64,000 nucleotides of DNA from JAWKMZ01 sp041391965 (GTDB lineage Bacteria > Bacteroidota > Bacteroidia > Flavobacteriales > Flavobacteriaceae). Positions within the stretch are counted from its first letter, which is position 1, and the number at the start of each line of letters is the position of its first letter. Positions 36,702 to 45,001 of the stretch are shown here, piece by piece. Location of the stretch: assembly GCA_041391965.1 (NCBI GenBank), contig JAWKMZ010000007.1, positions 32,481 through 96,480 of the forward strand, given 5' to 3'. The notes beneath the pieces are model-generated. The model saw nothing but the letters and a program-made list of their open reading frames with translations, did no database searches and was not told where the DNA came from. Made by a program: the position numbers and the translations under genes.

Positions 36702-37088
36702 ATGGATAAGACAGTTACCAAGTTTAGCATAAAACTATTACTCATTTTGTCAATTGTATTTTGTGTACACCTTTTTATTTTAAAGCAACTTTCTTTAGGG
36801 CTGTTTGATAATAAAATTATACTGTCTTATGGTATTAATTTTGTGTTGGCTATTAGCATCTTCGGAATTATTTTTATGTTGAGAAACAAATATAAAACAC
36901 AATTAGGCTTTCTGTTTCTTATAGGAAGCGCCTTAAAGTTTGCTGTTTTTTTTATTGTTTTTTACCCAATATTTAAAGCCGATGGCCTCATGTCTAAACC
37001 TGAATTTGCCTCCTTTTTTGTGCCTTATGGCTTGTGTTTGATTATTGAAACCTATAGCCTTGCAAAATGGCTTAATAAAACAGAATAA
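36702..37088 (+). CDS. Small four-helix membrane protein, second paralogue flanking AtpZ (DUF6168-like)
   Basis: The protein has 128 residues and four membrane helices. Its C-terminus, FFVPYGLCLIIETYSLAKWL, aligns with that of the protein at 36054. It begins 1 bp after atpZ, so the three genes are one unit. A promoter for atpB lies in the following 118 bp. The protein topologically resembles UncI/AtpI, but sequence identity to it cannot be judged here. Confidence 0.7.
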   Translation: MDKTVTKFSIKLLLILSIVFCVHLFILKQLSLGLFDNKIILSYGINFVLAISIFGIIFMLRNKYKTQLGFLFLIGSALKFAVFFIVFYPIFKADGLMSKPEFASFFVPYGLCLIIETYSLAKWLNKTE

Positions 37089-37137
37089 AACACAGCTCAT
37101 TCATCTGTAAATTTACCCTTCAAAATAAAGTTTTAAA

Positions 37138-37171
37138 TTGTTTTTGTTTTTGAGATAAAATCATACCTTTG
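37138..37171 (+). promoter_or_regulatory. Predicted promoter of the atpBEFHAG operon
   Basis: An exact -7 element TACCTTTG lies at 37164-37171. Two -33 candidates exist: TTTG at 37143-37146 (17 nt spacing) and TTG at 37138-37140 (23 nt). Transcription would start near 37178, leaving a leader of about 30 nt before the atpB ATG at 37207. Confidence 0.65.
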
Positions 37172-37206
37172 CAGCGATTTTATAGACACCATTAATCGGT
37201 CTCAAA

Positions 37207-38349
37207 ATGCAAAGAAAAACATTGACTAAATTACTTTTAATTTTCTTCATGGCAACAAGCCTAACAAGTTTTGCCAATGAACCAGAAAATGATTCAGCAA
37301 AAGCTGGTGATGCCAGAGCAGAAAGGAAACAAGAAGTTAAAGAATACATCGCACATCACTTATTAGATTCCCATGACTTTGGGCTTTTTTCTTATACAGA
37401 CGATGCTGGTGAGTTGCACCATGTTGGTTTTCCATTACCTATCATTCTTTGGGATGGTGGCTTAAAAGTGTTTTCGAGTGCTAAATTTCACCATGGTGAA
37501 GCCGTTGCTGAGGTTGATGGAAACTATTATAAAATTGACCACGCTAAAATATACAAAACAGATGCTTCTGGTACCATAAGCTATGATGATAAAGGACATG
37601 CAACTAACATAAAGCCATTGGATATATCAATTACCAAAGGTGTATTTATGATGCTTTTAACAGCTATTTTGATGTATTTCCTTTTCAGTAGTTTAGCCAA
37701 AAGCTATGGTAAAAATGGTGGTATCGCAAAAGGCATTGGACGTTTCTTTGAGCCAATTGTTATTTACATACGAGATGACATTGCAAGAGCTAATATTGAT
37801 GAAAGCAAGTATAAAAAATACATGCCGTTTTTATTGACTGTATTTTTCTTTGTTTGGTTTTTGAATATGTTTGGCTTGACACCTTTTGGCGTTAATGTTA
37901 CCGGAAACATTGCAATTACAGCATCATTAGCAGTTATTGTATTCTTGATTACAACATTTACAGGAACTAAAGACTATTGGAAACACGTTTTTGACCCATT
38001 AGGTGACGGAATGCCTTGGATAGGAAAAATTCTTATCTACATTATATTGGTTCCAATAGAAGTCTTAGGTCTGTTTATTAAGCCATTTGCACTTTTAATA
38101 CGTTTATATGCCAACATGACTGCTGGCCACGTTGTATTAGGTAGTTTACTTGGATTAATTTATATTTTCCAAAACTGGGTTGGAGGCACCATGTCATTTG
38201 GACTTGCTTTTGCAATCTCTTTAATTGAAATTTTAGTAGCATTGCTACAAGCTTATATTTTTACAATGTTATCAGCACTTTATTTTGGTTTCGCATCAGA
38301 AACCCATAAGCACGCAGAAGAACATGAAGGCGAAGTACAGCATCTGTAA
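37207..38349 (+). CDS. atpB: ATP synthase Fo subunit a with an exported N-terminal extension
   Basis: Subunit a forms the proton half-channels. The C-terminal 230 residues have the expected five or six helices and the essential Arg segment LLIRLYANMTAGHVV. The first 140 residues are unlike E. coli: a signal-peptide-like start (hydrophobic LLLIFFMATSLTSF, then ANEPEN) followed by a His/Asp-rich soluble region. Long N-terminal parts are known in Bacteroidota AtpB. The 380-residue length is therefore normal for the phylum but long for the family. It is the first gene of the operon. Confidence 0.95.
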   Translation: MQRKTLTKLLLIFFMATSLTSFANEPENDSAKAGDARAERKQEVKEYIAHHLLDSHDFGLFSYTDDAGELHHVGFPLPIILWDGGLKVFSSAKFHHGEAVAEVDGNYYKIDHAKIYKTDASGTISYDDKGHATNIKPLDISITKGVFMMLLTAILMYFLFSSLAKSYGKNGGIAKGIGRFFEPIVIYIRDDIARANIDESKYKKYMPFLLTVFFFVWFLNMFGLTPFGVNVTGNIAITASLAVIVFLITTFTGTKDYWKHVFDPLGDGMPWIGKILIYIILVPIEVLGLFIKPFALLIRLYANMTAGHVVLGSLLGLIYIFQNWVGGTMSFGLAFAISLIEILVALLQAYIFTMLSALYFGFASETHKHAEEHEGEVQHL

Positions 38350-38391
38350 GAATAATCAAAATAGAATGTTTAATTTTTAATTATATATATT

Positions 38392-38583
38392 ATGGAAATT
38401 CCAAGTGTAGTAGGAGCAGGATTAGCAGTTATCGGAGCTGGTATTGGTATCGGTATGATCGGTGGTAAAGCTATGGAAGCAATTGCGCGTCAGCCTGAAG
38501 CTTACGGAAAAATTCAAACAGCAATGTTGATTGCAGCAGCGCTTATTGAAGGTATTGGTTTTGCGGCAATTTTTGCTGGATAA
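38392..38583 (+). CDS. atpE: ATP synthase Fo subunit c
   Basis: The 63-residue hairpin has two membrane helices with a glycine-rich first helix (GAGIGIGMIGG) and the loop ARQPEAYGKIQ. The ion-binding carboxylate is Glu53 in AALIEGIGF. The residue after it is Gly, not the Ser/Thr of Na+-binding rings, and the helix-1 Gln of Na+ rings is not apparent, so the ring is most likely proton-specific. It is shorter than many c subunits, as is common in this phylum. Confidence 0.95.
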   Translation: MEIPSVVGAGLAVIGAGIGIGMIGGKAMEAIARQPEAYGKIQTAMLIAAALIEGIGFAAIFAG

Positions 38584-38684
38584 TCAAAAAAACAAAACAC
38601 ACTATTGTAACGGTTGGTTGCAGTAGTGTGTTATTATAATTTAAATTAAAAGACTATAAAATCAACCATTAAAGGGTTTTAAAG

Positions 38685-39185
38685 ATGGATAAATTAGTAA
38701 GTGAATTTTCAGTAGGATTGTTTTTTTGGCAAGCAGTTGTGTTTATTTTGTTGCTTTTATTGCTTCGAAAATTTGCATGGAAACCAATTTTAAATGCAGT
38801 TAATGATAGAGAAGAAGGCATTAAAAATGCACTTGACTCTGCTGAAAAAGCAAAATTGGAAATGCAAAATCTTCAAGCTGACAATCAAAAGTTATTGAAA
38901 GAAGCAAGAGCAGAGCGTGAAGCAATGCTTAAAGAAGCACGTGATATCAAAAACAAAATGATTGAAGATGCTAAAGATCAAGCTAAAGAAGAAGCCAATA
39001 AAATAGTTGCTCAAGCACAAGTAACCATTGAAACTGAAAAGAAAGCAGCTATTGCAGAACTTAAAGCACAAGTGGCCGACTTATCAATTAATATTGCAGA
39101 AAAAGTAATGCGCGAAGAACTATCTAACAAAGACAAACAAATAAAATTGGTGGAGTCTATGTTAAGTGAAGCAACTTTAAACTAA
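38685..39185 (+). CDS. atpF: ATP synthase Fo subunit b
   Basis: The 166-residue protein has one N-terminal membrane helix (FWQAVVFILLLLLLRKF) followed by a long charged helix rich in Ala, Glu and Lys, which forms the peripheral stalk. The usual WKPI segment follows the membrane helix. It lies 101 bp after atpE. The atpH gene begins 6 bp downstream. Length and layout are normal. Confidence 0.95.
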   Translation: MDKLVSEFSVGLFFWQAVVFILLLLLLRKFAWKPILNAVNDREEGIKNALDSAEKAKLEMQNLQADNQKLLKEARAEREAMLKEARDIKNKMIEDAKDQAKEEANKIVAQAQVTIETEKKAAIAELKAQVADLSINIAEKVMREELSNKDKQIKLVESMLSEATLN

Positions 39186-39191
39186 AGAGCC

Positions 39192-39722
39192 ATGTCAAGA
39201 GCAGCTATACGTTACGCAAAAGCAGTACTAAGCTTAGCAACCGATAAAAAGATTTCAGACATTATTAATGGTGATATGCAATTAATAGCAACAACTATTG
39301 CCAACAACCAAGAGCTAAGCGCAATGTTAAAAAATGCGATAGTTAAACCTGAAGTTAAGAAAACAGTTTTGTTACAAGTATTTCCTGAAATAAATGTATT
39401 AAGCAAAGAGCTTATCCATATACTTTTAGAAAATAAACGTATTGATATTATTGGAGAAGTTTCAAAAAAATATACTGCTTTGTTTGATATCCAAAATGGA
39501 AAAGAGCATGCAACCGTTACCACTGCAGTTCCTATGACAAGTGAATTAGAACTAAAAGTGTTGTCTAAAATAAAAGAGCTTACCAATAAAGCCGTCGAGG
39601 TAAAAAACGTTGTAGATGAAAATATCCTTGGAGGTTTTATATTGCGTGTTGGAGATATTCAATACAATGCAAGCATAGCAAGCAAATTAAATAAGTTAAA
39701 AAGAGAATTTACATTAAACTAA
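39192..39722 (+). CDS. atpH: ATP synthase F1 subunit delta
   Basis: The 176-residue protein begins with SRAAIRYAKAVLSLA, the typical delta N-terminal helix. The C-terminal part has the motif GGFILRVGDIQYNASI, close to the family's G-GxxxRxGdxxxD pattern. It connects F1 to the peripheral stalk. It lies 6 bp after atpF and 42 bp before atpA. Sequence conservation of delta is low, but its position is diagnostic. Confidence 0.94.
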   Translation: MSRAAIRYAKAVLSLATDKKISDIINGDMQLIATTIANNQELSAMLKNAIVKPEVKKTVLLQVFPEINVLSKELIHILLENKRIDIIGEVSKKYTALFDIQNGKEHATVTTAVPMTSELELKVLSKIKELTNKAVEVKNVVDENILGGFILRVGDIQYNASIASKLNKLKREFTLN

Positions 39723-39764
39723 AATAATTCAGAATTTGAAGCTCTGAATTTAAAATTAATAAAA

Positions 39765-41345
39765 ATGGCAGAAGTTAAACCAGCTGAAATATCAGCAATC
39801 TTAAAGCAACAACTTTCAGGTTTTGAAGCAAGCGCTTCATTAGACGAAGTAGGAACCGTATTAACTGTTGGTGATGGTATTGTTCGTGCTTACGGACTAT
39901 CGAATGCACAATATGGCGAGTTAGTAGAATTTGAAGGAGGTTTAGAAGGTATTGTACTTAACCTTGAGGAAGACAATGTTGGTGTTGTACTATTAGGACC
40001 TTCAAAAGAAATCAAAGAAGGCTCTACAGTAAAACGCACTGGTCGTATCGCATCTATTAAAGTAGGTGAAGGTATTGTTGGGCGTGTTGTAGATACTTTA
40101 GGAAACCCTATTGATGGTAAAGGCGCAATTGATGGAACCACTTTTGAAATGCCATTAGAGCGTAAAGCTCCAGGAGTTATTTACCGTCAACCAGTAACTG
40201 AACCATTACAAACAGGTATCAAATCTATTGATGCCATGATTCCTGTTGGACGTGGACAACGTGAGTTGGTTATTGGAGACCGTCAAACAGGTAAAACAAC
40301 GGTTTGTATTGATACCATTTTAAATCAAAAAGAATTTTATGATGCAGGTGAGCCTGTGTATTGTATTTATGTAGCTGTAGGTCAAAAAGCATCTACTGTT
40401 GCAAACATTGCAAAAGTGTTAGAAGAAAAAGGCGCTTTAGCATATACAACCATTGTTGCAGCTAACGCATCAGACCCAGCTCCAATGCAAGTGTATGCTC
40501 CAATGGCAGGTGCTGCAATTGGTGAGTATTTTAGAGATACTGGTCGTCCAGCTTTAATTGTTTTTGATGATTTGTCAAAACAAGCGGTCGCTTATCGTGA
40601 AGTATCATTATTGTTACGTCGTCCACCAGGACGTGAGGCGTATCCTGGAGACGTTTTCTACCTTCACTCTCGTTTATTAGAGCGCGCTGCAAAAGTAATC
40701 GCTAATGATGAAATTGCTAAAAACATGAATGATTTGCCTGATGCACTAAAACCAATTGTAAAAGGAGGTGGTTCATTAACAGCATTGCCAATCATTGAAA
40801 CACAAGCTGGAGACGTATCGGCATATATCCCAACCAACGTTATCTCTATTACAGATGGTCAGATTTTCTTGGATGGCGATTTATTCAACTCTGGTGTACG
40901 TCCTGCAATTAACGTAGGTATTTCGGTATCTCGTGTTGGTGGAAATGCACAAATCAAATCAATGAAAAAAGTAGCAGGAACTTTAAAATTAGACCAAGCA
41001 CAATTCCGTGAGTTAGAAGCATTTGCTAAATTTGGTTCAGACTTGGATGCCGTTACTTTAAATGTAATTGAAAAAGGGAAACGTAACGTTGAAATTTTAA
41101 AACAAGCGCAAAACGATCCGTTTACAGTAGAAGATCAGGTTGCAATTATTTATGCTGGATCTAAAAACTTATTAAGAGATGTTCCTGTAGAAAAAGTAAA
41201 AGAATTTGAACGTGATTTTATTGAGTTCTTAAAAGCAAAACACAGTAATGTATTAGCTACTTTAAAAGCAGGTAAATTAACTGATGAAGTTACAGACACA
41301 TTAACAGCTGTTGCTAAAGACTTATCAGGAAAATATAGAAAATAG
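39765..41345 (+). CDS. atpA: ATP synthase F1 subunit alpha
   Basis: The 526-residue protein has the nucleotide-binding P-loop GDRQTGKT at about residues 171-178, the N-terminal ISAILKQQL helix, and the AlphaF1 signature PAINVGISVSRVGGNAQ. Lengths and motifs are as expected for the non-catalytic alpha subunit. Downstream, an 85-bp gap with a long inverted repeat separates it from atpG. Confidence 0.98.
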   Translation: MAEVKPAEISAILKQQLSGFEASASLDEVGTVLTVGDGIVRAYGLSNAQYGELVEFEGGLEGIVLNLEEDNVGVVLLGPSKEIKEGSTVKRTGRIASIKVGEGIVGRVVDTLGNPIDGKGAIDGTTFEMPLERKAPGVIYRQPVTEPLQTGIKSIDAMIPVGRGQRELVIGDRQTGKTTVCIDTILNQKEFYDAGEPVYCIYVAVGQKASTVANIAKVLEEKGALAYTTIVAANASDPAPMQVYAPMAGAAIGEYFRDTGRPALIVFDDLSKQAVAYREVSLLLRRPPGREAYPGDVFYLHSRLLERAAKVIANDEIAKNMNDLPDALKPIVKGGGSLTALPIIETQAGDVSAYIPTNVISITDGQIFLDGDLFNSGVRPAINVGISVSRVGGNAQIKSMKKVAGTLKLDQAQFRELEAFAKFGSDLDAVTLNVIEKGKRNVEILKQAQNDPFTVEDQVAIIYAGSKNLLRDVPVEKVKEFERDFIEFLKAKHSNVLATLKAGKLTDEVTDTLTAVAKDLSGKYRK

Positions 41346-41364
41346 TAATAAGTACAAAGGAGTA

Positions 41365-41409
41365 AGTATAAAGTATTGAGTAAATTTTTAAAACTTAATA
41401 CTTTGTGCT
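41365..41409. repeat. Imperfect inverted repeat between atpA and atpG
   Basis: Arms of 17 nt at 41365-41381 and 41393-41409 match at 14 of 17 positions, the mismatches being compatible with G-U pairs, with an 11-nt AT loop. A shorter direct echo (AAGTATAAAGTATTGAG/ACTTAATACT) continues just downstream. The structure lies inside the operon, so it could be an mRNA-stabilising or attenuating hairpin, or an interspersed genome repeat. Confidence 0.6.
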
Positions 41410-41430
41410 AAACACTTAATACTAAATCAA

Positions 41431-42291
41431 ATGGCGAATTTAAAAGAAATACGTAACAGAATATCATCAGTATCTTCAACGATGCAAATTACCAGTGCCA
41501 TGAAAATGGTATCGGCTGCAAAGTTAAAGAAAGCTCAAGATGCTATTACAGCAATGCGTCCTTATGCTGATAAATTGACTGAACTTTTACAAAGTTTAAG
41601 CGCAACTTTAGATGCCGATTCTGGAAGTAAATTTGCTGACCAACGCGAAGTTAAAAAAGTACTTCTTGTTGCAATTACCTCTAATAGAGGTTTGTGTGGT
41701 GCTTTTAACTCTAATATTATTAAAGCAGTTAACAAATTAGCTTCTGAAAACTATGCTAATAAAGAAGTTTCCTATGTAGCTATTGGTAAAAAAGCCAATG
41801 ATGCTTTTAAGAAATCAACTAAAGTTATTGCTAATAAAAGTGATATTTATGATGACTTAACTTTTGATAATGTTGCTGAAATAGCACAATTGTTAATGGA
41901 TAAGTTTGTGACTGGCGAGTTTGATAAAATCGAAATTGTTTACAACAAATTTAAAAACGCAGCCACTCAAGAAGTGATGGTTGAACAGTTTTTACCTATT
42001 GTTCCCGTTCAGCAAGATGCAAATGTTAATTTAGATTATATTTTTGAACCATCAAAAGTTGAAATTGTTGAGCAATTAATTCCTAAATCATTAAAAACCC
42101 AGTTATACAAAGGGATTAGAGACTCTTTTGCTTCAGAACATGGTGCACGTATGACAGCAATGCACAAAGCAACTGATAATGCCACTGAGTTGAGAGACCA
42201 ATTAAAATTGACTTATAACAAAGCGCGTCAAGCAGCGATTACCAATGAAATCTTAGAGATTGTTGGTGGCGCTGAAGCATTAAATAATTAG
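41431..42291 (+). CDS. atpG: ATP synthase F1 subunit gamma
   Basis: The 286-residue central-stalk protein has the conserved N-terminal helix LKEIRNRISSVSSTMQITSA followed by MKMVSAAKL, and the C-terminal ATDNATELRDQL-x-YNKARQAAIT pattern. The motif SNRGLCGAFN is also family-specific. It is the last gene of the operon: atpD and atpC are absent, and a strong terminator follows 40 bp later. Confidence 0.97.
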   Translation: MANLKEIRNRISSVSSTMQITSAMKMVSAAKLKKAQDAITAMRPYADKLTELLQSLSATLDADSGSKFADQREVKKVLLVAITSNRGLCGAFNSNIIKAVNKLASENYANKEVSYVAIGKKANDAFKKSTKVIANKSDIYDDLTFDNVAEIAQLLMDKFVTGEFDKIEIVYNKFKNAATQEVMVEQFLPIVPVQQDANVNLDYIFEPSKVEIVEQLIPKSLKTQLYKGIRDSFASEHGARMTAMHKATDNATELRDQLKLTYNKARQAAITNEILEIVGGAEALNN

Positions 42292-42330
42292 TAAATTTTG
42301 TTTCATCTTTAGAAACTAAATGATAAAACC

Positions 42331-42364
42331 AAAGCCTTACTTTTTGAAAAGTAAGGCTTTTTTG
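42331..42364 (+). terminator. Rho-independent terminator of the ATP synthase operon
   Basis: A 14-bp perfect stem (AAAGCCTTACTTTT paired with AAAAGTAAGGCTTT) spans 42331-42360, with a 2-nt nominal loop, followed by a T-run. It ends the atpB-atpG message. Confidence 0.9.
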
Positions 42365-42393
42365 TTTGTAATAAATTTATTTTCATATATTTA
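42361..42393 (+). promoter_or_regulatory. Possible promoter for the first paralogous lipoprotein gene
   Basis: TTTG at 42361-42364 (or 42365-42368) and TATATTTA at 42386-42393, with 21 or 17 nt between. The -7 element has one mismatch to TAnnTTTG. It follows directly on the ATP operon terminator and precedes the ATG at 42420 by 26 bp. Confidence 0.4.
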
Positions 42394-42419
42394 GCATCCA
42401 AATCTTAACCTACATTACA

Positions 42420-42893
42420 ATGAAAACAATTAAAAAGGCAACCTACGTCGTTTTTTTGAGCTTTATAATTTTGAGTACTTTTCAGTGTTCCAGCTCAAAA
42501 TATAAGCTACAAGACAAAGCCGAATTCCAAAAAGATCGCGTTTATTTTCAAGAATGGTTTGCAGGAATTAAAGTTGGTGGCAAAGGCATCAATATTTATT
42601 TTCCTAACCTTAATGCCAATAAAAATGTGGTCATGGACAGTGTTTATTTTAGACATCTAAAAGGAAAGTTAATTGAAGGCAGAGCTATGTACTCTGCAAT
42701 TTTAAAAAGCAAATCGCCTTACGATACAACAACCCAAGTTGTTAAATTTCCGTTTAAATTATCTGGTAATGAGTGTGTAGTAAGTTATACAGAAAATGGT
42801 GAAACCAAATATTTTAAAATAGGAAACATTAGTGAGCGTGAAGGCATTTATTATGAAGATGGACCGCCTTCAATTCTTGCAACTGTAGATTAA
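42420..42893 (+). CDS. Predicted lipoprotein, first of a tandem paralogous pair
   Basis: The 157-residue protein has a signal peptide and lipobox ending at Cys23 (STFQC). The mature part carries VYFQEWFAGIKVGGKGINIY and later DSVYFRHLKGK and YFKIGNI. The protein at 42995 shares the same pattern: YFQ-x-W-x-AG, then GG-x-GIN, then DSVYFR, with the same Cys position. No known domain is recognised. It has its own possible promoter and terminator, so the pair need not be co-transcribed. Confidence 0.75.
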   Translation: MKTIKKATYVVFLSFIILSTFQCSSSKYKLQDKAEFQKDRVYFQEWFAGIKVGGKGINIYFPNLNANKNVVMDSVYFRHLKGKLIEGRAMYSAILKSKSPYDTTTQVVKFPFKLSGNECVVSYTENGETKYFKIGNISEREGIYYEDGPPSILATVD

Positions 42894-42915
42894 ACAAATA
42901 GAAAAGACAAATTTC

Positions 42916-42946
42916 AAAAGCCTTACTTTTAGTGAGGCTTTTTTAT
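42916..42946 (+). terminator. Terminator between the two paralogous lipoprotein genes
   Basis: A 12-bp stem with one G-U pair (AAAAGCCT-TACT against AGT-G-AGGCTTTT, 42916-42942) has a 3-nt loop and ends in a T-run, 23 bp after the first lipoprotein stop. Confidence 0.8.
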
Positions 42947-42994
42947 GGCATCAATTTTGAAATTGTATCTTTATAACAAATACATTAGTTTAAA

Positions 42995-43519
42995 ATGAAA
43001 TTTCTAAAAATCACATCATTTTCGTTGGTTATGCTTACTATTTTGGCAAGTTTTTCGCAATGTACCAGCACACAAAAACTTCAAAAAAGCGTGCCGATTG
43101 CCTTTTCTGAAGTTTATTTTCAGCGTTGGACAGCAGGTGTTGAAGGCGGAGGTTCAGGAATTAATTTATATATAGAGCTTGCATCAGAATTGCCAAAAAA
43201 CATCCAATTAGATTCGGTTTATTTTAGAGGAAAAGCGGCAAAATTTGAAACAAAACCTCAAAACAAGTTATTATATATTGGCAGATTTAAAACAGAATTC
43301 AATCCATCTAAAGATCTTATTATGAGTAATGATTCTTTGAATGAATATGGAAATGAAATGTCAGTAAACATAAAAAAATTGCCTTTCAATTTAAAAGAAA
43401 ACGAAGGAATCATCAGTTATAAAGAAGGTAAAAACACAAAGTATTATAAAGTTGAAAATATTGTTGAAAAACGTGTGTTAAATTATCCGAGTGCAGCAAC
43501 AAATAAGCACTCATATTGA
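42995..43519 (+). CDS. Predicted lipoprotein, second of a tandem paralogous pair
   Basis: The 174-residue protein has a signal peptide and lipobox at Cys23 (FSQC). The mature part shows EVYFQRWTAGVEGGGSGINL and LDSVYFRGKA, matching its neighbour at 42420, and ends in KYYKVENIVEK. No domain name is known to me. Duplication followed by divergence is likely. Downstream, the flippase-like gene follows within about 50 bp. Confidence 0.72.
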   Translation: MKFLKITSFSLVMLTILASFSQCTSTQKLQKSVPIAFSEVYFQRWTAGVEGGGSGINLYIELASELPKNIQLDSVYFRGKAAKFETKPQNKLLYIGRFKTEFNPSKDLIMSNDSLNEYGNEMSVNIKKLPFNLKENEGIISYKEGKNTKYYKVENIVEKRVLNYPSAATNKHSY

Positions 43520-43571
43520 CATTGCACATCGTTTTTTAAAACTGTATATTTATCGGAACAAAAACTATCTC

Positions 43572-44999
43572 TTGGGCACAATAAAAACGTTCTTTAAGGA
43601 CACAATTATTTATGGTATGGCAACAGTTTTGCCAAGACTAATGAATTTTGTTTTAGTGCCACTTCATACGGATTATTTAGGAACTGAAAGCTATTCAGAC
43701 AACACGACGTTTTATGTGTACGCTGCTTTTTTTAATGTATTGCTGACTTATGGTATGGAAACCTCCTTTTTTAGGTTTTTTAGTAAAAGTGACGAAAAAG
43801 ATAAAGTGTTTTCCACCACCTTTATAAGTTTAGTGGTTTCAACCGTTCTTTTTTTTATTGTGGTTATGAGTTTTAATGAGCAATTAGCAGCTGTATTTAA
43901 TCTTAACCAAACCTACTTTAATCTTTTAGTTGGAGTTTTGGTATTAGACACTTTGGTTGTAGCTCCTTTTGCTTATTTGAGAGCAACAGGAAGACCTATA
44001 AAGTTTGCAGCCATTAAGATTATTAATATAATGGCTGTTGTGCTGTTTAATTTTTTCTTCCTTTGGGCTATTCCTGAATTTCACATCAATTTCCCTAATT
44101 ATGACACCAATGATTTGGTTAAGTACATTTTTATTGCCAATTTAATTGCAAGTATTATTACGCTTTTATTGTTAATGCCTTATTTTTTTAAAACTAAGTT
44201 GCAATTCAGTGCATCCATATTTAAGCAATTAATTAATTATGGTTGGCCAATTATGGTTGCAGGTTTGGCATATGTTATTAATGAAAATTTTGACAAATGG
44301 GTTTTGCCAGAACTTTTAGATAAAAACATTAATGGTGCATACGCAGGTTGCTATAAAATTGCAGTGTTTATGACTATCTTTATTCAGGCATTCAGGCTTG
44401 GAGCAGAACCTTTCTTTTTCAATCATGCAAAAGAAGCTAATGCTAAAGAAACCTATGCGAGAATATTAAAGTATTTTGTCATTTTTGGTAGTTTGATGTT
44501 GGTGTTTATAGTTGCCTATCTGCATATTTTTAAAGCTTTAATTGTCCGTGACGAATCCTATTGGATTGCAATACAAATTGTGCCAATTGTACTGTTGGCC
44601 AACTTATGTCTTGGTATTTATTTCAATTTAGCTATTTGGTATAAATTAACAGATAAGACACGTTATGGTATGTATATTTCATTAGCTGGTGCTGTAATTA
44701 CTATTGTTTTCAACTATGTGATGATTCCAAAAATAGGATTTATGGCAGCAGCTTGGGCAACATTAATTGCCTACGTAAGTATGATGATTATTTCATATTT
44801 GTTAGGAAAAAAATACTATCCTGTACCTTATGATTTGACTAAAATAGGCGGTTATTTGTTATTGGCCATTGCCTTTTCAGCACTCTCATTTTATAGGTTT
44901 AGTGAAAATTACTATGTAAGTACCATTTTAGTTTTAGTATTTTTGGGAATTATTGCCCTAATAGAAAAAAGGGAATTAAAACAATTATTTAAAAAATAA
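43572..44999 (+). CDS. Polysaccharide biosynthesis (Wzx/MOP-like) membrane protein
   Basis: The protein has about 14 hydrophobic segments, and its start (IIYGMATVLPRLMNFVLVPL) is typical of the MOP-superfamily flippase branch. I chose a TTG at 43572 because an ATG-initiated form (43618) would cut into the first helix, and longer forms run into the preceding lipoprotein gene. It lies outside the glycan locus, in a conserved-looking housekeeping block with dut, so it is likely a general lipid-linked sugar or peptidoglycan-precursor exporter. Substrate unknown. Confidence 0.8.
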   Translation: MGTIKTFFKDTIIYGMATVLPRLMNFVLVPLHTDYLGTESYSDNTTFYVYAAFFNVLLTYGMETSFFRFFSKSDEKDKVFSTTFISLVVSTVLFFIVVMSFNEQLAAVFNLNQTYFNLLVGVLVLDTLVVAPFAYLRATGRPIKFAAIKIINIMAVVLFNFFFLWAIPEFHINFPNYDTNDLVKYIFIANLIASIITLLLLMPYFFKTKLQFSASIFKQLINYGWPIMVAGLAYVINENFDKWVLPELLDKNINGAYAGCYKIAVFMTIFIQAFRLGAEPFFFNHAKEANAKETYARILKYFVIFGSLMLVFIVAYLHIFKALIVRDESYWIAIQIVPIVLLANLCLGIYFNLAIWYKLTDKTRYGMYISLAGAVITIVFNYVMIPKIGFMAAAWATLIAYVSMMIISYLLGKKYYPVPYDLTKIGGYLLLAIAFSALSFYRFSENYYVSTILVLVFLGIIALIEKRELKQLFKK

Positions 45000-45001
45000 A
45001 A

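Noticed and set aside
39212..39586. Minus-strand 124-codon frame inside atpH
   Set aside because: It is antisense to a gene in the middle of a conserved operon; its Ser/Ile-rich composition is what an opposite-strand shadow gives.
43491..43571. Apparent N-terminal extension of the flippase-like gene
   Set aside because: It overlaps the preceding lipoprotein gene and encodes polar residues unlike the family's N-terminus; TTG at 43572 fits better.
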